A stretch of DNA of 36,577 nucleotides from assembly GCA_014377495.1 (NCBI GenBank), contig JACMPN010000336.1:1-36577 (forward strand). Reading direction: 5' to 3'. Source of the stretch: Candidatus Sericytochromatia bacterium (GTDB taxonomy: Bacteria; Cyanobacteriota; Sericytochromatia; JACMPN01). The position numbers and the translations under genes were made by a program. Below the pieces are notes generated by a model. That model was not told the origin of the DNA and did no database searches. It worked only from the letters and a program-made list of their open reading frames with translations. Below, in pieces: positions 23,560 to 32,105 of the stretch (positions within the stretch are counted from its first letter, which is position 1; each line of letters begins with the position of its first letter).

Positions 23560-24096
23560 ATGGCCACCAGCATGAATGCCCTGGATCGACTCAACGAGGC
23601 GGACCGCGACGAACTCGATCGCAGCCTGCTGATCACTACCATCGATGAGGCCTACAACTGGGCCAAGGCCTCCTCCATCTGGCCCCTGACCTTTGCCACC
23701 GCCTGCTGTGGCATCGAGATGATCTCCGTGACCACCCCACGGTACGACCTTGCCCGTTTCGGCTCTGAGGTCTTCCGGGCCACGCCCCGTCAGGCCGACC
23801 TGATGATCACCGCCGGGACAATCACCAAGAAGATGGCCCCGGCCATGGTCACCCTCTTCGAACAGATGCCCGAGCCCAAATACGTCATTGCCATGGGCAA
23901 CTGCGTCATCCAGGGCGGTATCTTCAAGAACTGCTATTCCGTCCTCGACGGCGTCGACCAGGTTCTGCCCGTCGATATCTACCTGCCCGGATGTCCGCCC
24001 CGCCCTGAGGCGCTGATGGATGCGCTGATCAAGCTCAAGGCCAAGATCCGTCGCGAAGAATCCATCCTCACCCGTTCCGAGAGACTCCGCCGATGA
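23560..24096 (+). CDS. nuoB: NADH-quinone oxidoreductase subunit B (Fe-S cluster N2)
   Basis: 178 residues from the ATG at 23560, preceded by AGGGGG. The four N2 ligands are present: Cys49-Cys50 (TACCGIEM), Cys115 and Cys145 (PGCPPRPE). The third ligand sits in MGNCVIQGG rather than the common GSC/GAC sequence; this is conservative. NuoB passes electrons to quinone. The stop overlaps the nuoC start as ATGA. The ~117 bp upstream of it has TTGACG near 23493 but no matching -10 I trust. Confidence 0.96.
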   Translation: MATSMNALDRLNEADRDELDRSLLITTIDEAYNWAKASSIWPLTFATACCGIEMISVTTPRYDLARFGSEVFRATPRQADLMITAGTITKKMAPAMVTLFEQMPEPKYVIAMGNCVIQGGIFKNCYSVLDGVDQVLPVDIYLPGCPPRPEALMDALIKLKAKIRREESILTRSERLRR

Positions 24097-24605
24097 GCAC
24101 CATCGCCAAGAAAATCATGCCGGTCGCCAATACCGAGGCGCTGGTGGCCAAATTTCCGGAGACCACCGTCGTCGCCCCCGATGCCAACACCATCGTCACG
24201 GTGGAGATCCACGCTGATCGCTTGCCGGCCGTCGTCCAGTACCTGCGGGACGATGAGGGCTACGGCTACATGCCGAACATCGCCTCGGTCGACTACCTCG
24301 AAACCCAGCAACTGGGCATGATCTACCACCTCTATCGGCTTAGCGACGGCAGCCGCCTCGCCATCCGCGTCAAGGTGCCCCGGGATGCCCCCGTCGTGCC
24401 CTCCATCGCCCACCTGTTCGCTGCGGCGAACTGGAACGAACGGGAAGCCTTTGACCTGATGGGCATCGTCTTTAGCGGCCATCCCAACCTCAAACGGCTG
24501 CTCATGCCCGACGACTGGATCGGCCATCCCCTGCGCAAAGACTACGTGCAGGAACAGTACGAGCTGCCCTGCGCCTTCTTTGACAAAAAGACCACCTGGG
24601 TCTAA
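24093..24605 (+). CDS. nuoC: NADH-quinone oxidoreductase subunit C
   Basis: 170 residues. NWNEREAFDLMGIVFSGHP and LLMPDDWIGHPLRKDY are the diagnostic NuoC/30-kDa segments. It is a separate gene, not fused to nuoD as in enterobacteria. The N-terminal ~35 residues are variable. It overlaps nuoB by four bases. Peripheral-arm subunit facing NuoD; no cofactors. Confidence 0.95.
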   Translation: MSTIAKKIMPVANTEALVAKFPETTVVAPDANTIVTVEIHADRLPAVVQYLRDDEGYGYMPNIASVDYLETQQLGMIYHLYRLSDGSRLAIRVKVPRDAPVVPSIAHLFAAANWNEREAFDLMGIVFSGHPNLKRLLMPDDWIGHPLRKDYVQEQYELPCAFFDKKTTWV

Positions 24606-24661
24606 GCCGGACCGACCATCGCTCCCCACCAAAGCCGGTGGATCTAGCAGGAAAAACGCCC

Positions 24662-25768
24662 ATGATCGAGTTCAAAACCGAAGAGATGACCATCAACATG
24701 GGGCCCAACCACCCCAGTACCCACGGGGTGTTGCGGCTCATCCTCAAACTGGACGGCGAAATCGTCAAGGACTGCGAGCCGGTCATCGGCTACCTGCACC
24801 GCTCCATCGAACGCTCCGGGCAGGACCTCACCTACTACCAGTTCATCCCCGTCCTCGATCGCTTCGACTACCTGAGCAATATTTTCTCCGAGTACGTCTA
24901 CGTCCTCGCTGTCGAAAAGGTCGCCGGCATCGAGTGCCCCGTCCGGGCCGACTTCATCCGGGTCCTGACCATGGAGATCAACCGGATCACGTCGCACCTG
25001 TTCTGGCTCGGCACGTTCGTCCTCGATCTCGGGGCGACCAGCATCATCATGTACACGATGCGGGAACGGGAACTGCTCTTCGATCTCCTGGAAGAGCTGA
25101 CCGGCCAGCGGATGATGTACAACTACATCCGCATCGGCGGCGTCAACCACGACCTGCCCCCGGGCTGGACCGACCGCCTGCGGGACTTTCTGAAAAACTT
25201 CCGCAACCGCATCGATGAATACGAATCCATCGTCACCGACAACCCGATCTTCCGGGCCCGGGTGGAGAACATCGGTGTCCTCAAGCTGGACCGGCTCATG
25301 TCCTATGGCGTCACCGGCCCCACCCTGCGAGCCTCTGGCATGGCCTACGACCTCCGGCGGGATGAACCCTACTCCGTCTACGACCAGCTGGACTTTGACA
25401 TCCCGACCGGCAAAAACGGGGACAGCCTCGACCGCTACCGGGTCCGCCTGCAGGAAATGCGTGAGTCGGCAAAAATCCTCGAACAGGCCCTGGCCATGAT
25501 CCCCGAGGGGCACGTCAAAGCCCGCAAGATCCCCGCCCTGTACAAGGCTCCGCCCGGTGAAGCCTACGTGCAAATCGAGGCGCCACGGGGCAACATGGGC
25601 TGTTACTATATCTCCGATGGCAGCACACGGCCGGCCCGGGTCAAGCTGCGGGGCGCCAGCTTCCACAATCTGGCCATCCTGCCTGAAGCGATCAAAGGGT
25701 CACCCATCTCCGACATCATGGCCATATTCGGCAGCATGGATGTCATCATCCCCGAAGTCGACCGTTAG
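24662..25768 (+). CDS. nuoD: NADH-quinone oxidoreductase subunit D
   Basis: 368 residues from the ATG at 24662 (AGGAAAA ten bases upstream); an earlier GTG at 24638 is less likely. MGPNHPSTHGVLRL at the N-terminus and PRGNMGCYYISDG near the C-terminus are the family signatures that shape the quinone site with NuoB. Slightly shorter than typical (~390-400) but no domain is lost. Peripheral arm, cytoplasmic face. Confidence 0.96.
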   Translation: MIEFKTEEMTINMGPNHPSTHGVLRLILKLDGEIVKDCEPVIGYLHRSIERSGQDLTYYQFIPVLDRFDYLSNIFSEYVYVLAVEKVAGIECPVRADFIRVLTMEINRITSHLFWLGTFVLDLGATSIIMYTMRERELLFDLLEELTGQRMMYNYIRIGGVNHDLPPGWTDRLRDFLKNFRNRIDEYESIVTDNPIFRARVENIGVLKLDRLMSYGVTGPTLRASGMAYDLRRDEPYSVYDQLDFDIPTGKNGDSLDRYRVRLQEMRESAKILEQALAMIPEGHVKARKIPALYKAPPGEAYVQIEAPRGNMGCYYISDGSTRPARVKLRGASFHNLAILPEAIKGSPISDIMAIFGSMDVIIPEVDR

Positions 25769-25786
25769 AAAGGGTTGAGCACCGTC

Positions 25787-25858
25787 ATGACGCCCCTCAC
25801 CACCTTTTTAAACCGGTTGCACATCGTTCACGCCACGATGCGGGTCGCCGCGTGCTGA
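25787..25858 (+). CDS. Possible 23-residue leader peptide before nuoH
   Basis: ATG at 25787 opens 23 codons ending in a TGA at 25856-25858, four bases beyond the GTG proposed for nuoH, so the two frames overlap. AAAGGG lies ~13 bp upstream. The peptide starts MTPLTTFLNRLHIVHATMR. It may couple nuoH translation to nuoD or may be chance; I see no family. Confidence 0.3.
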   Translation: MTPLTTFLNRLHIVHATMRVAAC

Positions 25859-26898
25859 CCGGCGGCGAGTTCATGCAATTCCTCAGCGTCCTCGGTGGCG
25901 CCTTGGCCCTGACGGGCTTCATTTTGACGGTCGTCATCGTGCTCATCTGGCTGGAGCGCCGGCTGATCGGCCTCTTTCAGATCCGGCTCGGGCCGAACCG
26001 GGTCGGTCCCGGCGGCATCCTCCAACCTGTCGCCGATGCGATCAAAGTCCTGCTCAAGGAAGACATCATCCCCGCCCAGGCCGACAAGGTCCTCTTCAAC
26101 ATCGCCCCTGTGCTGATGTTCATCCCGGGTCTCGTCATCTGGGGGACCATCCCGTTCGCCAAAGGGTGGGTCGTCGCCGATATCCGGGTGGGCCTCTTTT
26201 TCGCCATCGCCTGCGGCGCCCTGACGAGCCTGGCCATCCTTATGGCCGGATGGGCCTCCAACAACAAGTACGCCCTCATCGGCGGCCTGCGCTCCACCGC
26301 CCAGGCGATCAGCTATGAGCTGCCGCTGATTTTGAGCACCCTCGGCGTCGTCATGTTCGCCGGAACGTTCAACCTGACGGAGATCGTCGAAAAACAACAC
26401 GTCTGGTACATTTTCCTGCAGCCGCTGGCCTTCATCATCTTCTTCATCTGCCAGCTGGCCGAAGTCAATCGCACGCCCTTTGACATCCCGGAAGCCGAAT
26501 CGGAACTCGTCGCCGGCTACAGCACCGAATACTCCGGCTTCAAATTCGCCCTGTTCTTCCTGGCCGAGTACGTGAACACCTTCACCATCGGGGCCCTCTG
26601 CGCCATCCTCTTCCTCGGCGGCTGGAAGTTCCCCTTCGCCGAGTCGCTGGGTTTGGCTCAGTACCTGAACGAAACCCAGTGGCTGGGACCGATTCCGCTG
26701 CCGCTGCCAGTCTTCTGGTTCCTCGGCAAGGTGTTCGCTGTCTTTGCCCTCATCGTCTGGATCCGGGCCACCGTGCCCCGCCTGCGGGCCGATCAGCTGA
26801 TGGCCTTCGCCTGGAAGTTCCTCGTGCCGCTGGCCCTCCTCAACGTGTTTCTCACCGGGCTGCTGGTGCCCCTCTTCGTCCGCTGGAATTGGATTTAA
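25852..26898 (+). CDS. nuoH: NADH-quinone oxidoreductase subunit H
   Basis: 348 residues from the GTG at 25852; ATG at 25873 (7 residues shorter, starting MQFLSVLGG) is the alternative, neither with a strong ribosome site. The hallmark ERRLIGLFQIRLGPNRVGPGG follows the first helix, and AEVNRTPFDIPEAESELVAG is the conserved quinone-channel loop. About eight membrane helices. NuoH links the peripheral arm to the proton pumps. Confidence 0.95.
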   Translation: MLTGGEFMQFLSVLGGALALTGFILTVVIVLIWLERRLIGLFQIRLGPNRVGPGGILQPVADAIKVLLKEDIIPAQADKVLFNIAPVLMFIPGLVIWGTIPFAKGWVVADIRVGLFFAIACGALTSLAILMAGWASNNKYALIGGLRSTAQAISYELPLILSTLGVVMFAGTFNLTEIVEKQHVWYIFLQPLAFIIFFICQLAEVNRTPFDIPEAESELVAGYSTEYSGFKFALFFLAEYVNTFTIGALCAILFLGGWKFPFAESLGLAQYLNETQWLGPIPLPLPVFWFLGKVFAVFALIVWIRATVPRLRADQLMAFAWKFLVPLALLNVFLTGLLVPLFVRWNWI

Positions 26899-26911
26899 GG
26901 AAGGCCCGGCC

Positions 26912-27826
26912 ATGCCCAACGTCCTCGTCCAAACCGTGCAAGGCACCAGAGCCATCCTCAAGGGGATGGGTGTGGTGTTCCAGAACCTGTTCCGGCAACC
27001 GTTCACCATCGAGTATCCCGAGGTGCGCCGCCCGGCACCACCCCGCACCCGCAACCGCCTGGCTTTCCTCTTCGACGACGAGAGCGAAAAAATGCGGTGC
27101 ATCGGTTGCACCAGCTGTGTCGTCGTCTGCCCGCGGGAAATCATCCACCTCAAGGTGGAAACGGTCGACAAGAAAAAAGTCGTCGTTCAATTCGACGTCG
27201 ATCTCGGCGACTGCATCGGCTGCGGCAACTGTGTCGAGATCTGCCCCGTCGACGCCCTCGAGCTGTTACCTGACTTCGAGCTGGCCGCCGAGCGTAAGGA
27301 AGACCTCCTCTACGACATGCACAAGATGGGCAAGTTCGTCCAAAAGGGCTATCTCCCCGCTCAGTTCTATCCCGCCAAGTCTGAACCGCCCAAGCCGATC
27401 AGCAAGAACGCGGCGCCCAAGCCGATCGCGCCGCCGGCCGACGGGACCGCCGTCGTTACGGCCGTCGATCCTGCTACGCTATCGCCTGAAGATCAGAAGG
27501 CCGCAGCCTGGATCAGGACCGAAGAACTTAAAGCCGCACGCGAAGCCGCCAAAGCCACAGCCGAGGCGGGTGGCGCCACAACGGAACCGGCCGTCGGTAC
27601 TGCCGAACCCATCGAACTGACGCCTGAGGAAATCAAAGAAGCCGGTCGCCGCAAGGCAGCCGAGCTGAAAGCGGCTCGCGAAGCAATCAAGGCGGAGGCG
27701 GTTGAGGCGGAGGCCGCCAAGGCCGCAGGTCCCACTGCGGGAACTTCCGAGGCCCCTGCACCGTACAAGACAGATGCCGCAGCGCCGCCATCCGACATCC
27801 ATCCTGATCCCAGCCCGGGAGGCTAG
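26912..27826 (+). CDS. nuoI: NADH-quinone oxidoreductase subunit I with long C-terminal extension
   Basis: 304 residues, about twice the usual ~160-200. Two 4Fe-4S motifs are intact: Cys63, 66, 69, 73 (CIGCTSCVVVCP) and Cys101, 104, 107, 111 (CIGCGNCVEICP), carrying clusters N6a and N6b. From ~residue 155 the chain becomes Ala/Pro/Glu/Lys-rich. Two related units stand out, LSPEDQKAAAWIRTEELKAA and LTPEEIKEAGRRKAAELKAA, each followed by REA-K-A, which suggest a duplicated helical repeat. This tail is outside the known fold. It could contact an unknown electron-input partner, since no nuoEFG is present, but that is inference. Confidence 0.94.
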   Translation: MPNVLVQTVQGTRAILKGMGVVFQNLFRQPFTIEYPEVRRPAPPRTRNRLAFLFDDESEKMRCIGCTSCVVVCPREIIHLKVETVDKKKVVVQFDVDLGDCIGCGNCVEICPVDALELLPDFELAAERKEDLLYDMHKMGKFVQKGYLPAQFYPAKSEPPKPISKNAAPKPIAPPADGTAVVTAVDPATLSPEDQKAAAWIRTEELKAAREAAKATAEAGGATTEPAVGTAEPIELTPEEIKEAGRRKAAELKAAREAIKAEAVEAEAAKAAGPTAGTSEAPAPYKTDAAAPPSDIHPDPSPGG

Positions 27827-27837
27827 ACCCAGCAACC

Positions 27838-28365
27838 ATGGAAACCGCCGCTGCCCATACGACGACCTATGCAGTCCTGCTGCAAAACCTCGCCTTTTAC
27901 ACCCTGGCCTCCTTCAGCGTCCTCAGCGCCGCCGGCATGTTGCTCGTACGCAACCTGATCCACAGCGCCTACCTGCTGGTCCTGACATTTCTGTCGGTCG
28001 CCGGCACGTTCTTTTTATTGAATGCCGAATTCCTCGGGGTCGCCCAGATCCTCATCTACGCCTCCGCTGTGGCGATCATGATGATCTTCGGCCTGATGTT
28101 GACCAACAAGCCGGCCGCCCCGATGCCGAACCATGGCATCCTGTTCCGCTACATTGCCATGGCCATCGGCATCGGGATCTTCTCCTACGCCTGCCGCCTG
28201 GCCCTCATCGCCCCCTGGGTGACGAGCACGCCTGTCCTTGTCGATACGCCCGTCGTCATCGGCAGAGCCTTTTTCAATGAGTTCCTGCTGCCTTTCGAGG
28301 TCGCCGCCGTTCTACTCCTGATGGCGCTCGTCGGGGCGCTGTCCGTGGCGCGTAAGGAGGCCTAA
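27838..28365 (+). CDS. nuoJ: NADH-quinone oxidoreductase subunit J
   Basis: 175 residues, five membrane helices. The helix with FLLNAEFLGVAQILIYASAV is the conserved NuoJ element that distorts during coupling. Stop and nuoK start are adjacent (TAA then ATG), with AAGGAGG just before nuoK. Confidence 0.94.
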   Translation: METAAAHTTTYAVLLQNLAFYTLASFSVLSAAGMLLVRNLIHSAYLLVLTFLSVAGTFFLLNAEFLGVAQILIYASAVAIMMIFGLMLTNKPAAPMPNHGILFRYIAMAIGIGIFSYACRLALIAPWVTSTPVLVDTPVVIGRAFFNEFLLPFEVAAVLLLMALVGALSVARKEA

Positions 28366-28680
28366 ATGATTGCCGTCGGCCTTAACCATTTCTTGTTCCT
28401 GGGCACTGCGCTTTTTTGCCTGGGCCTCTGGGGCGTGATCACCAGTCGCCATGCGATCCGGGTCCTGATGAGTATTGAGCTGATGCTCAACGCCGTGAAC
28501 ATCAACCTCGTCGCCTTCAACAACTACGTCACGCCGGCCAGGGGGCGCGGACAGGTCTTTGCGCTGTTCGTCATGGCTGTGGCCGCCGCCGAAGCGGGGG
28601 TCGCCCTGGCGATCATCCTCAACCTGTACACGAACTTCCGCGACGTCGACATGAACCAAATCAACCTGATGAAGTGGTAG
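28366..28680 (+). CDS. nuoK: NADH-quinone oxidoreductase subunit K
   Basis: 104 residues, three helices. SIELMLNAVNINLVAF and AVAAAEAGVALAIILNLY hold the two conserved membrane Glu of the proton path. Perfect AAGGAGG five bases before the ATG. Confidence 0.96.
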   Translation: MIAVGLNHFLFLGTALFCLGLWGVITSRHAIRVLMSIELMLNAVNINLVAFNNYVTPARGRGQVFALFVMAVAAAEAGVALAIILNLYTNFRDVDMNQINLMKW

Positions 28681-28690
28681 GGATCCGTCC

Positions 28691-30586
28691 ATGAGTTTCG
28701 CCTTGACCCAGGTGTGGTGGGTGGCCCTGCTGCCCGGCCTGGCCGCCGTCATCATCGCCCTGTTCACCCGCCAGCAGCGACAGATCTCCGCCGCCCTGGC
28801 CCTCGCCAGCACCGGCTTGTCTTTCCTGATGTCCCTCGCCATCATGAGCGCCGCCTTCACCGGTGGCCAGAGTGCCCTGTCGACGACGTTCGGGGCCTAC
28901 CGCTGGACGACCGTCGGCAGCCAGTCCCTCTACGTCGCCTGGGGCTTGACCCCCCTGTCCGCCCTGATGCTGGTCGTCGTCACCCTGGTCAGTGGCCTCG
29001 TGCAGGTCTACTCCCTCGCCTATATGAAGGACGAAGCACCCCGGGCCTTCAGCCGCTACTATGGCGCTTTGGCCCTGTTCACCTTTTCGATGCTGGCCCT
29101 AGTCATCGCCGACAACCTGCTGATGATCTTCGCCGGCTGGGAACTCGTCGGTGTCAGCTCGTTCCTGCTCATCGGGTTCTGGTTCAAAAAGCCGGCAGCG
29201 GCCAAAGCCGCCAACAAAGCCTTCCTGGTCAACCGTATCGGCGATCTGGGCATGCTCGTCGGCATCCTGCTGCTCTACAGCTACACCCATGAGCTGGGCT
29301 TCGGGGCCAATGTCCAGGCCATCGCCAAAGGCGTCATCCCGGCCACGACGCTGGGCGTGATCATGTTTCTGCTCTTCTGGGGCCCGATCGGCAAATCCGC
29401 CCAGGTGCCCCTGCACGTCTGGCTGCCGGACGCCATGGAAGGCCCCACCCCCGTTTCCGCCCTGATCCATGCCGCGACCATGGTCGCCGCCGGCGTCTAC
29501 TTTGTCGGGCGGCTCTTCGAAATGTTCGTCCTCGCCCCGGCCATGGTCCTGAACATCGTCGCCGGTGTCGGGGCCCTGACGGCCGTCCTGGCCGCCGCCA
29601 TCGCCCTGGTGCAGACCGACATCAAGAAGGTGCTGGCCTACTCGACCGTCAGCCAGCTCGGCTTCATGATGCTGGCCCTCGGCATGGGCCCGGTTGGCTA
29701 CAAGGCCGGTCTGTTCCACCTGTTCACCCACGCCTTTTTCAAAGCGCTGCTCTTCCTCGGGGCCGGCTCGGTCATTCATGCCGTGCACACCCAGGACATC
29801 CGCGAGATGGGCGGGCTGAAAGCCGCCATGCCGCTGACCCGGATCACCTTTTTGATTGGCACGCTGAGCATCACGGGCCTGCCGTTCCTCACGGCCGGGT
29901 TCTGGAGCAAAGAGGCGATCTTCCACGCCACGTGGGCTCACAACCCCGGCATCTTCGCCCTTGCCGTCGTCGCCGCCACGATGACCGCCTTTTACATGTT
30001 CCGCCTGTACTTCCTCACCTTCGAGGGCAGCTACCGTGGCCACGCCCACCCGCATGAGTCCCCGACGCTGATGACGGCACCGCTGCTCATCCTCGCCGTG
30101 CCCTCGATCGCCGCCGGCTGGCTCGACACGGGGATGTTCGGCCATGCCATCGACCGGTTCCTGGCCTATGGCGGCGTCGGCGCCGAGCAGGTCCATGCCA
30201 CGGCCGGCATGGACTGGCCGCTGGTCGCCCTGAGTGCGGCGATCTTCGCTGTCGGTACGGGTCTGGCCTACGCCATCTATATCCGCAAGACCGTCGATGC
30301 CGCCGGCTGGGCCAAGGACTGGCCCGGCCTGCACGACATGCTGAGCCACAAGTTTTACATCGACGAGGCCTATGCCACGTTCGTTGATCGGGTGGTCTTG
30401 GGCTGGGCCTCGGTGGCGGCAATGCTGGACCGCTACGTCGTCGACGGCCTCGTCAACGGTATCGCCATGGGCACCGTCGCCGGCGGCGAGGGCCTGAAAC
30501 TGCTGCAGACGGGCCGGGTACAGACCTACGCCCTCATCGCGACGACGAGCCTCTTCGTCATCGTGTGGATTTTGACCCGGATCTAA
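28691..30586 (+). CDS. nuoL: NADH-quinone oxidoreductase subunit L (antiporter-like proton pump)
   Basis: 631 residues. WELVGVSSFLLIGFW, HVWLPDAMEGPTPVSALIHA and DIKKVLAYSTVSQLGFM mark the Mrp-antiporter fold with its key Glu and Lys residues. The C-terminal amphipathic lateral helix region is present, ending near LLQTGRVQTYALI. Distal pump of the membrane arm. Normal length. Confidence 0.97.
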   Translation: MSFALTQVWWVALLPGLAAVIIALFTRQQRQISAALALASTGLSFLMSLAIMSAAFTGGQSALSTTFGAYRWTTVGSQSLYVAWGLTPLSALMLVVVTLVSGLVQVYSLAYMKDEAPRAFSRYYGALALFTFSMLALVIADNLLMIFAGWELVGVSSFLLIGFWFKKPAAAKAANKAFLVNRIGDLGMLVGILLLYSYTHELGFGANVQAIAKGVIPATTLGVIMFLLFWGPIGKSAQVPLHVWLPDAMEGPTPVSALIHAATMVAAGVYFVGRLFEMFVLAPAMVLNIVAGVGALTAVLAAAIALVQTDIKKVLAYSTVSQLGFMMLALGMGPVGYKAGLFHLFTHAFFKALLFLGAGSVIHAVHTQDIREMGGLKAAMPLTRITFLIGTLSITGLPFLTAGFWSKEAIFHATWAHNPGIFALAVVAATMTAFYMFRLYFLTFEGSYRGHAHPHESPTLMTAPLLILAVPSIAAGWLDTGMFGHAIDRFLAYGGVGAEQVHATAGMDWPLVALSAAIFAVGTGLAYAIYIRKTVDAAGWAKDWPGLHDMLSHKFYIDEAYATFVDRVVLGWASVAAMLDRYVVDGLVNGIAMGTVAGGEGLKLLQTGRVQTYALIATTSLFVIVWILTRI

Positions 30587-30597
30587 AGGCGAAAACG

Positions 30598-32103
30598 ATG
30601 AACCCCTACGAGCAAAACCACTTCCTCCTGGCCGCAATCCTGCTGCTCCCCATGCTGGGAGCGCTGGTCATTGCCCTGGCCCCCAACCCCCTGGGCGGTC
30701 GGGTACCCCAGGCGATCGCCGCCGCCTTTGCCGGCTTGGAGATGATCCTGGTCGGCGTCATGGCCGCCAACTTCGTCCCCTCGGCCTCCCGGGCGAACAC
30801 CTTCGAGTTTATGGACAAGCTGTCCTGGATCCCGCAGTTCAACATCCAGTACCAGGTCGCCGTCGATGGCCTCAGCCTGCCGATGGTCGTGCTGACCGCC
30901 TTGCTGATGTTTGTCGCGGTGCTGGCCAGTGGCACGATCACCAAGAATCCAAAGCTGTACTTTGTGCTGCTGATGGTCCTGGAAAGCGCCGTCATCGGCG
31001 TCTTCACCTCGCTGGACCTGTTCCTCTTCTTCGTCATGTGGGAGCTGGAACTGATCCCGATGTACTTTTTGATCGGGATGTTCGGCGGCAAGAACCGTGA
31101 ATACGCCGCCATGAAGTTCATCCTCTACACCGGGCTGGCCTCGGCCCTGATGCTGATCGTCTTCCTGTCGATCTACTTCCTCAACCCGGCCCACACCTTC
31201 GACTTCCTGGCCCTGCAGGGGACCAAGGTGTTCAGCCAGTACGCCGGCTGGGTCCAGGTCCTGGCCTTTGCGGCCCTACTCGTCTGCTTTGCCGTCAAAC
31301 TGCCCATGGTGCCCTTCCATACCTGGTTGCCCGACGCCCACGTCGAAGCACCGACAGCCGTGTCCGTCCTGCTCGCCGGCGTGCTGCTGAAGATGGGCGC
31401 CTACGGGATGATCCGCTTCAACCTCGGCCTCTTCGGGTTGGAAGCCGCCAAACCCTTACTGACGACTTTGGCCGTCCTGGCCGTGATCAACATCGTCTAT
31501 GGGGCGTTTCTTGCCTTGGCCCAGACGGACATCAAGCGGGTCATCGCCTACTCTTCGATCAGTCATATGGGCTTTGTCCTGCTCGGCATTGCGGCGATGA
31601 ACCAGATCGGACTTAACGGGGCAGTGCTGATGATGTTCAGCCATGGCCTGATCACCGCCATGCTCTTCCTGTTTGTGGGGGTGATCTACGATCGCACCCA
31701 TACCCGGGAGATCAAGGAACTGGGGGGTCTGGCGGCAATCATGCCTACGGCCGGTGCCATCTTCGTCTTTACGGCGATGGCCAATGTCGGGGTGCCGGGC
31801 CTTTCCGGCTTTGCCGGTGAGTTTCTCGTCTTCCTGGGGGCCTTCCAGAGCTTCCAGGCCCTGACCATCGTCGCCGCCACGAGCCTGGTGCTGACCGCCG
31901 CCTACACCCTCTGGTTGACGCAGCGGGTCTGGTTCCAGGCCCTGCCCGACCGCTGGGCAAAACTGACTGATCTGAATGGGGTCGAAGCCTTCAACCTGCT
32001 GGTCCTGGCGGCCGGGGTGTTGGTTTTGGGCATTTACCCCGCCCTACTGACCGATGTCATCAATCCAGCCACCACCAAGCTGGTTGCGTTGCTGGGAGTG
32101 TAA
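30598..32103 (+). CDS. nuoM: NADH-quinone oxidoreductase subunit M (antiporter-like proton pump)
   Basis: 501 residues from the ATG at 30598; an upstream in-frame start overlapping nuoL was not used. MWELELIPMYFLIG, HTWLPDAHVEAPTAVSVLLA and DIKRVIAYSSISHMGFV are the family hallmarks. Middle pump of the arm. nuoN follows two bases later. Confidence 0.97.
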   Translation: MNPYEQNHFLLAAILLLPMLGALVIALAPNPLGGRVPQAIAAAFAGLEMILVGVMAANFVPSASRANTFEFMDKLSWIPQFNIQYQVAVDGLSLPMVVLTALLMFVAVLASGTITKNPKLYFVLLMVLESAVIGVFTSLDLFLFFVMWELELIPMYFLIGMFGGKNREYAAMKFILYTGLASALMLIVFLSIYFLNPAHTFDFLALQGTKVFSQYAGWVQVLAFAALLVCFAVKLPMVPFHTWLPDAHVEAPTAVSVLLAGVLLKMGAYGMIRFNLGLFGLEAAKPLLTTLAVLAVINIVYGAFLALAQTDIKRVIAYSSISHMGFVLLGIAAMNQIGLNGAVLMMFSHGLITAMLFLFVGVIYDRTHTREIKELGGLAAIMPTAGAIFVFTAMANVGVPGLSGFAGEFLVFLGAFQSFQALTIVAATSLVLTAAYTLWLTQRVWFQALPDRWAKLTDLNGVEAFNLLVLAAGVLVLGIYPALLTDVINPATTKLVALLGV

Positions 32104-32105
32104 CT

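Noticed and set aside
25828..27171. Minus-strand open frame of 447 codons
   Set aside because: Antisense to nuoH and nuoI; Glu/Asp/His/Gly-rich shadow composition.
29099..30637. Minus-strand open frame of 512 codons
   Set aside because: Antisense to nuoL; same shadow composition, no conserved motif.
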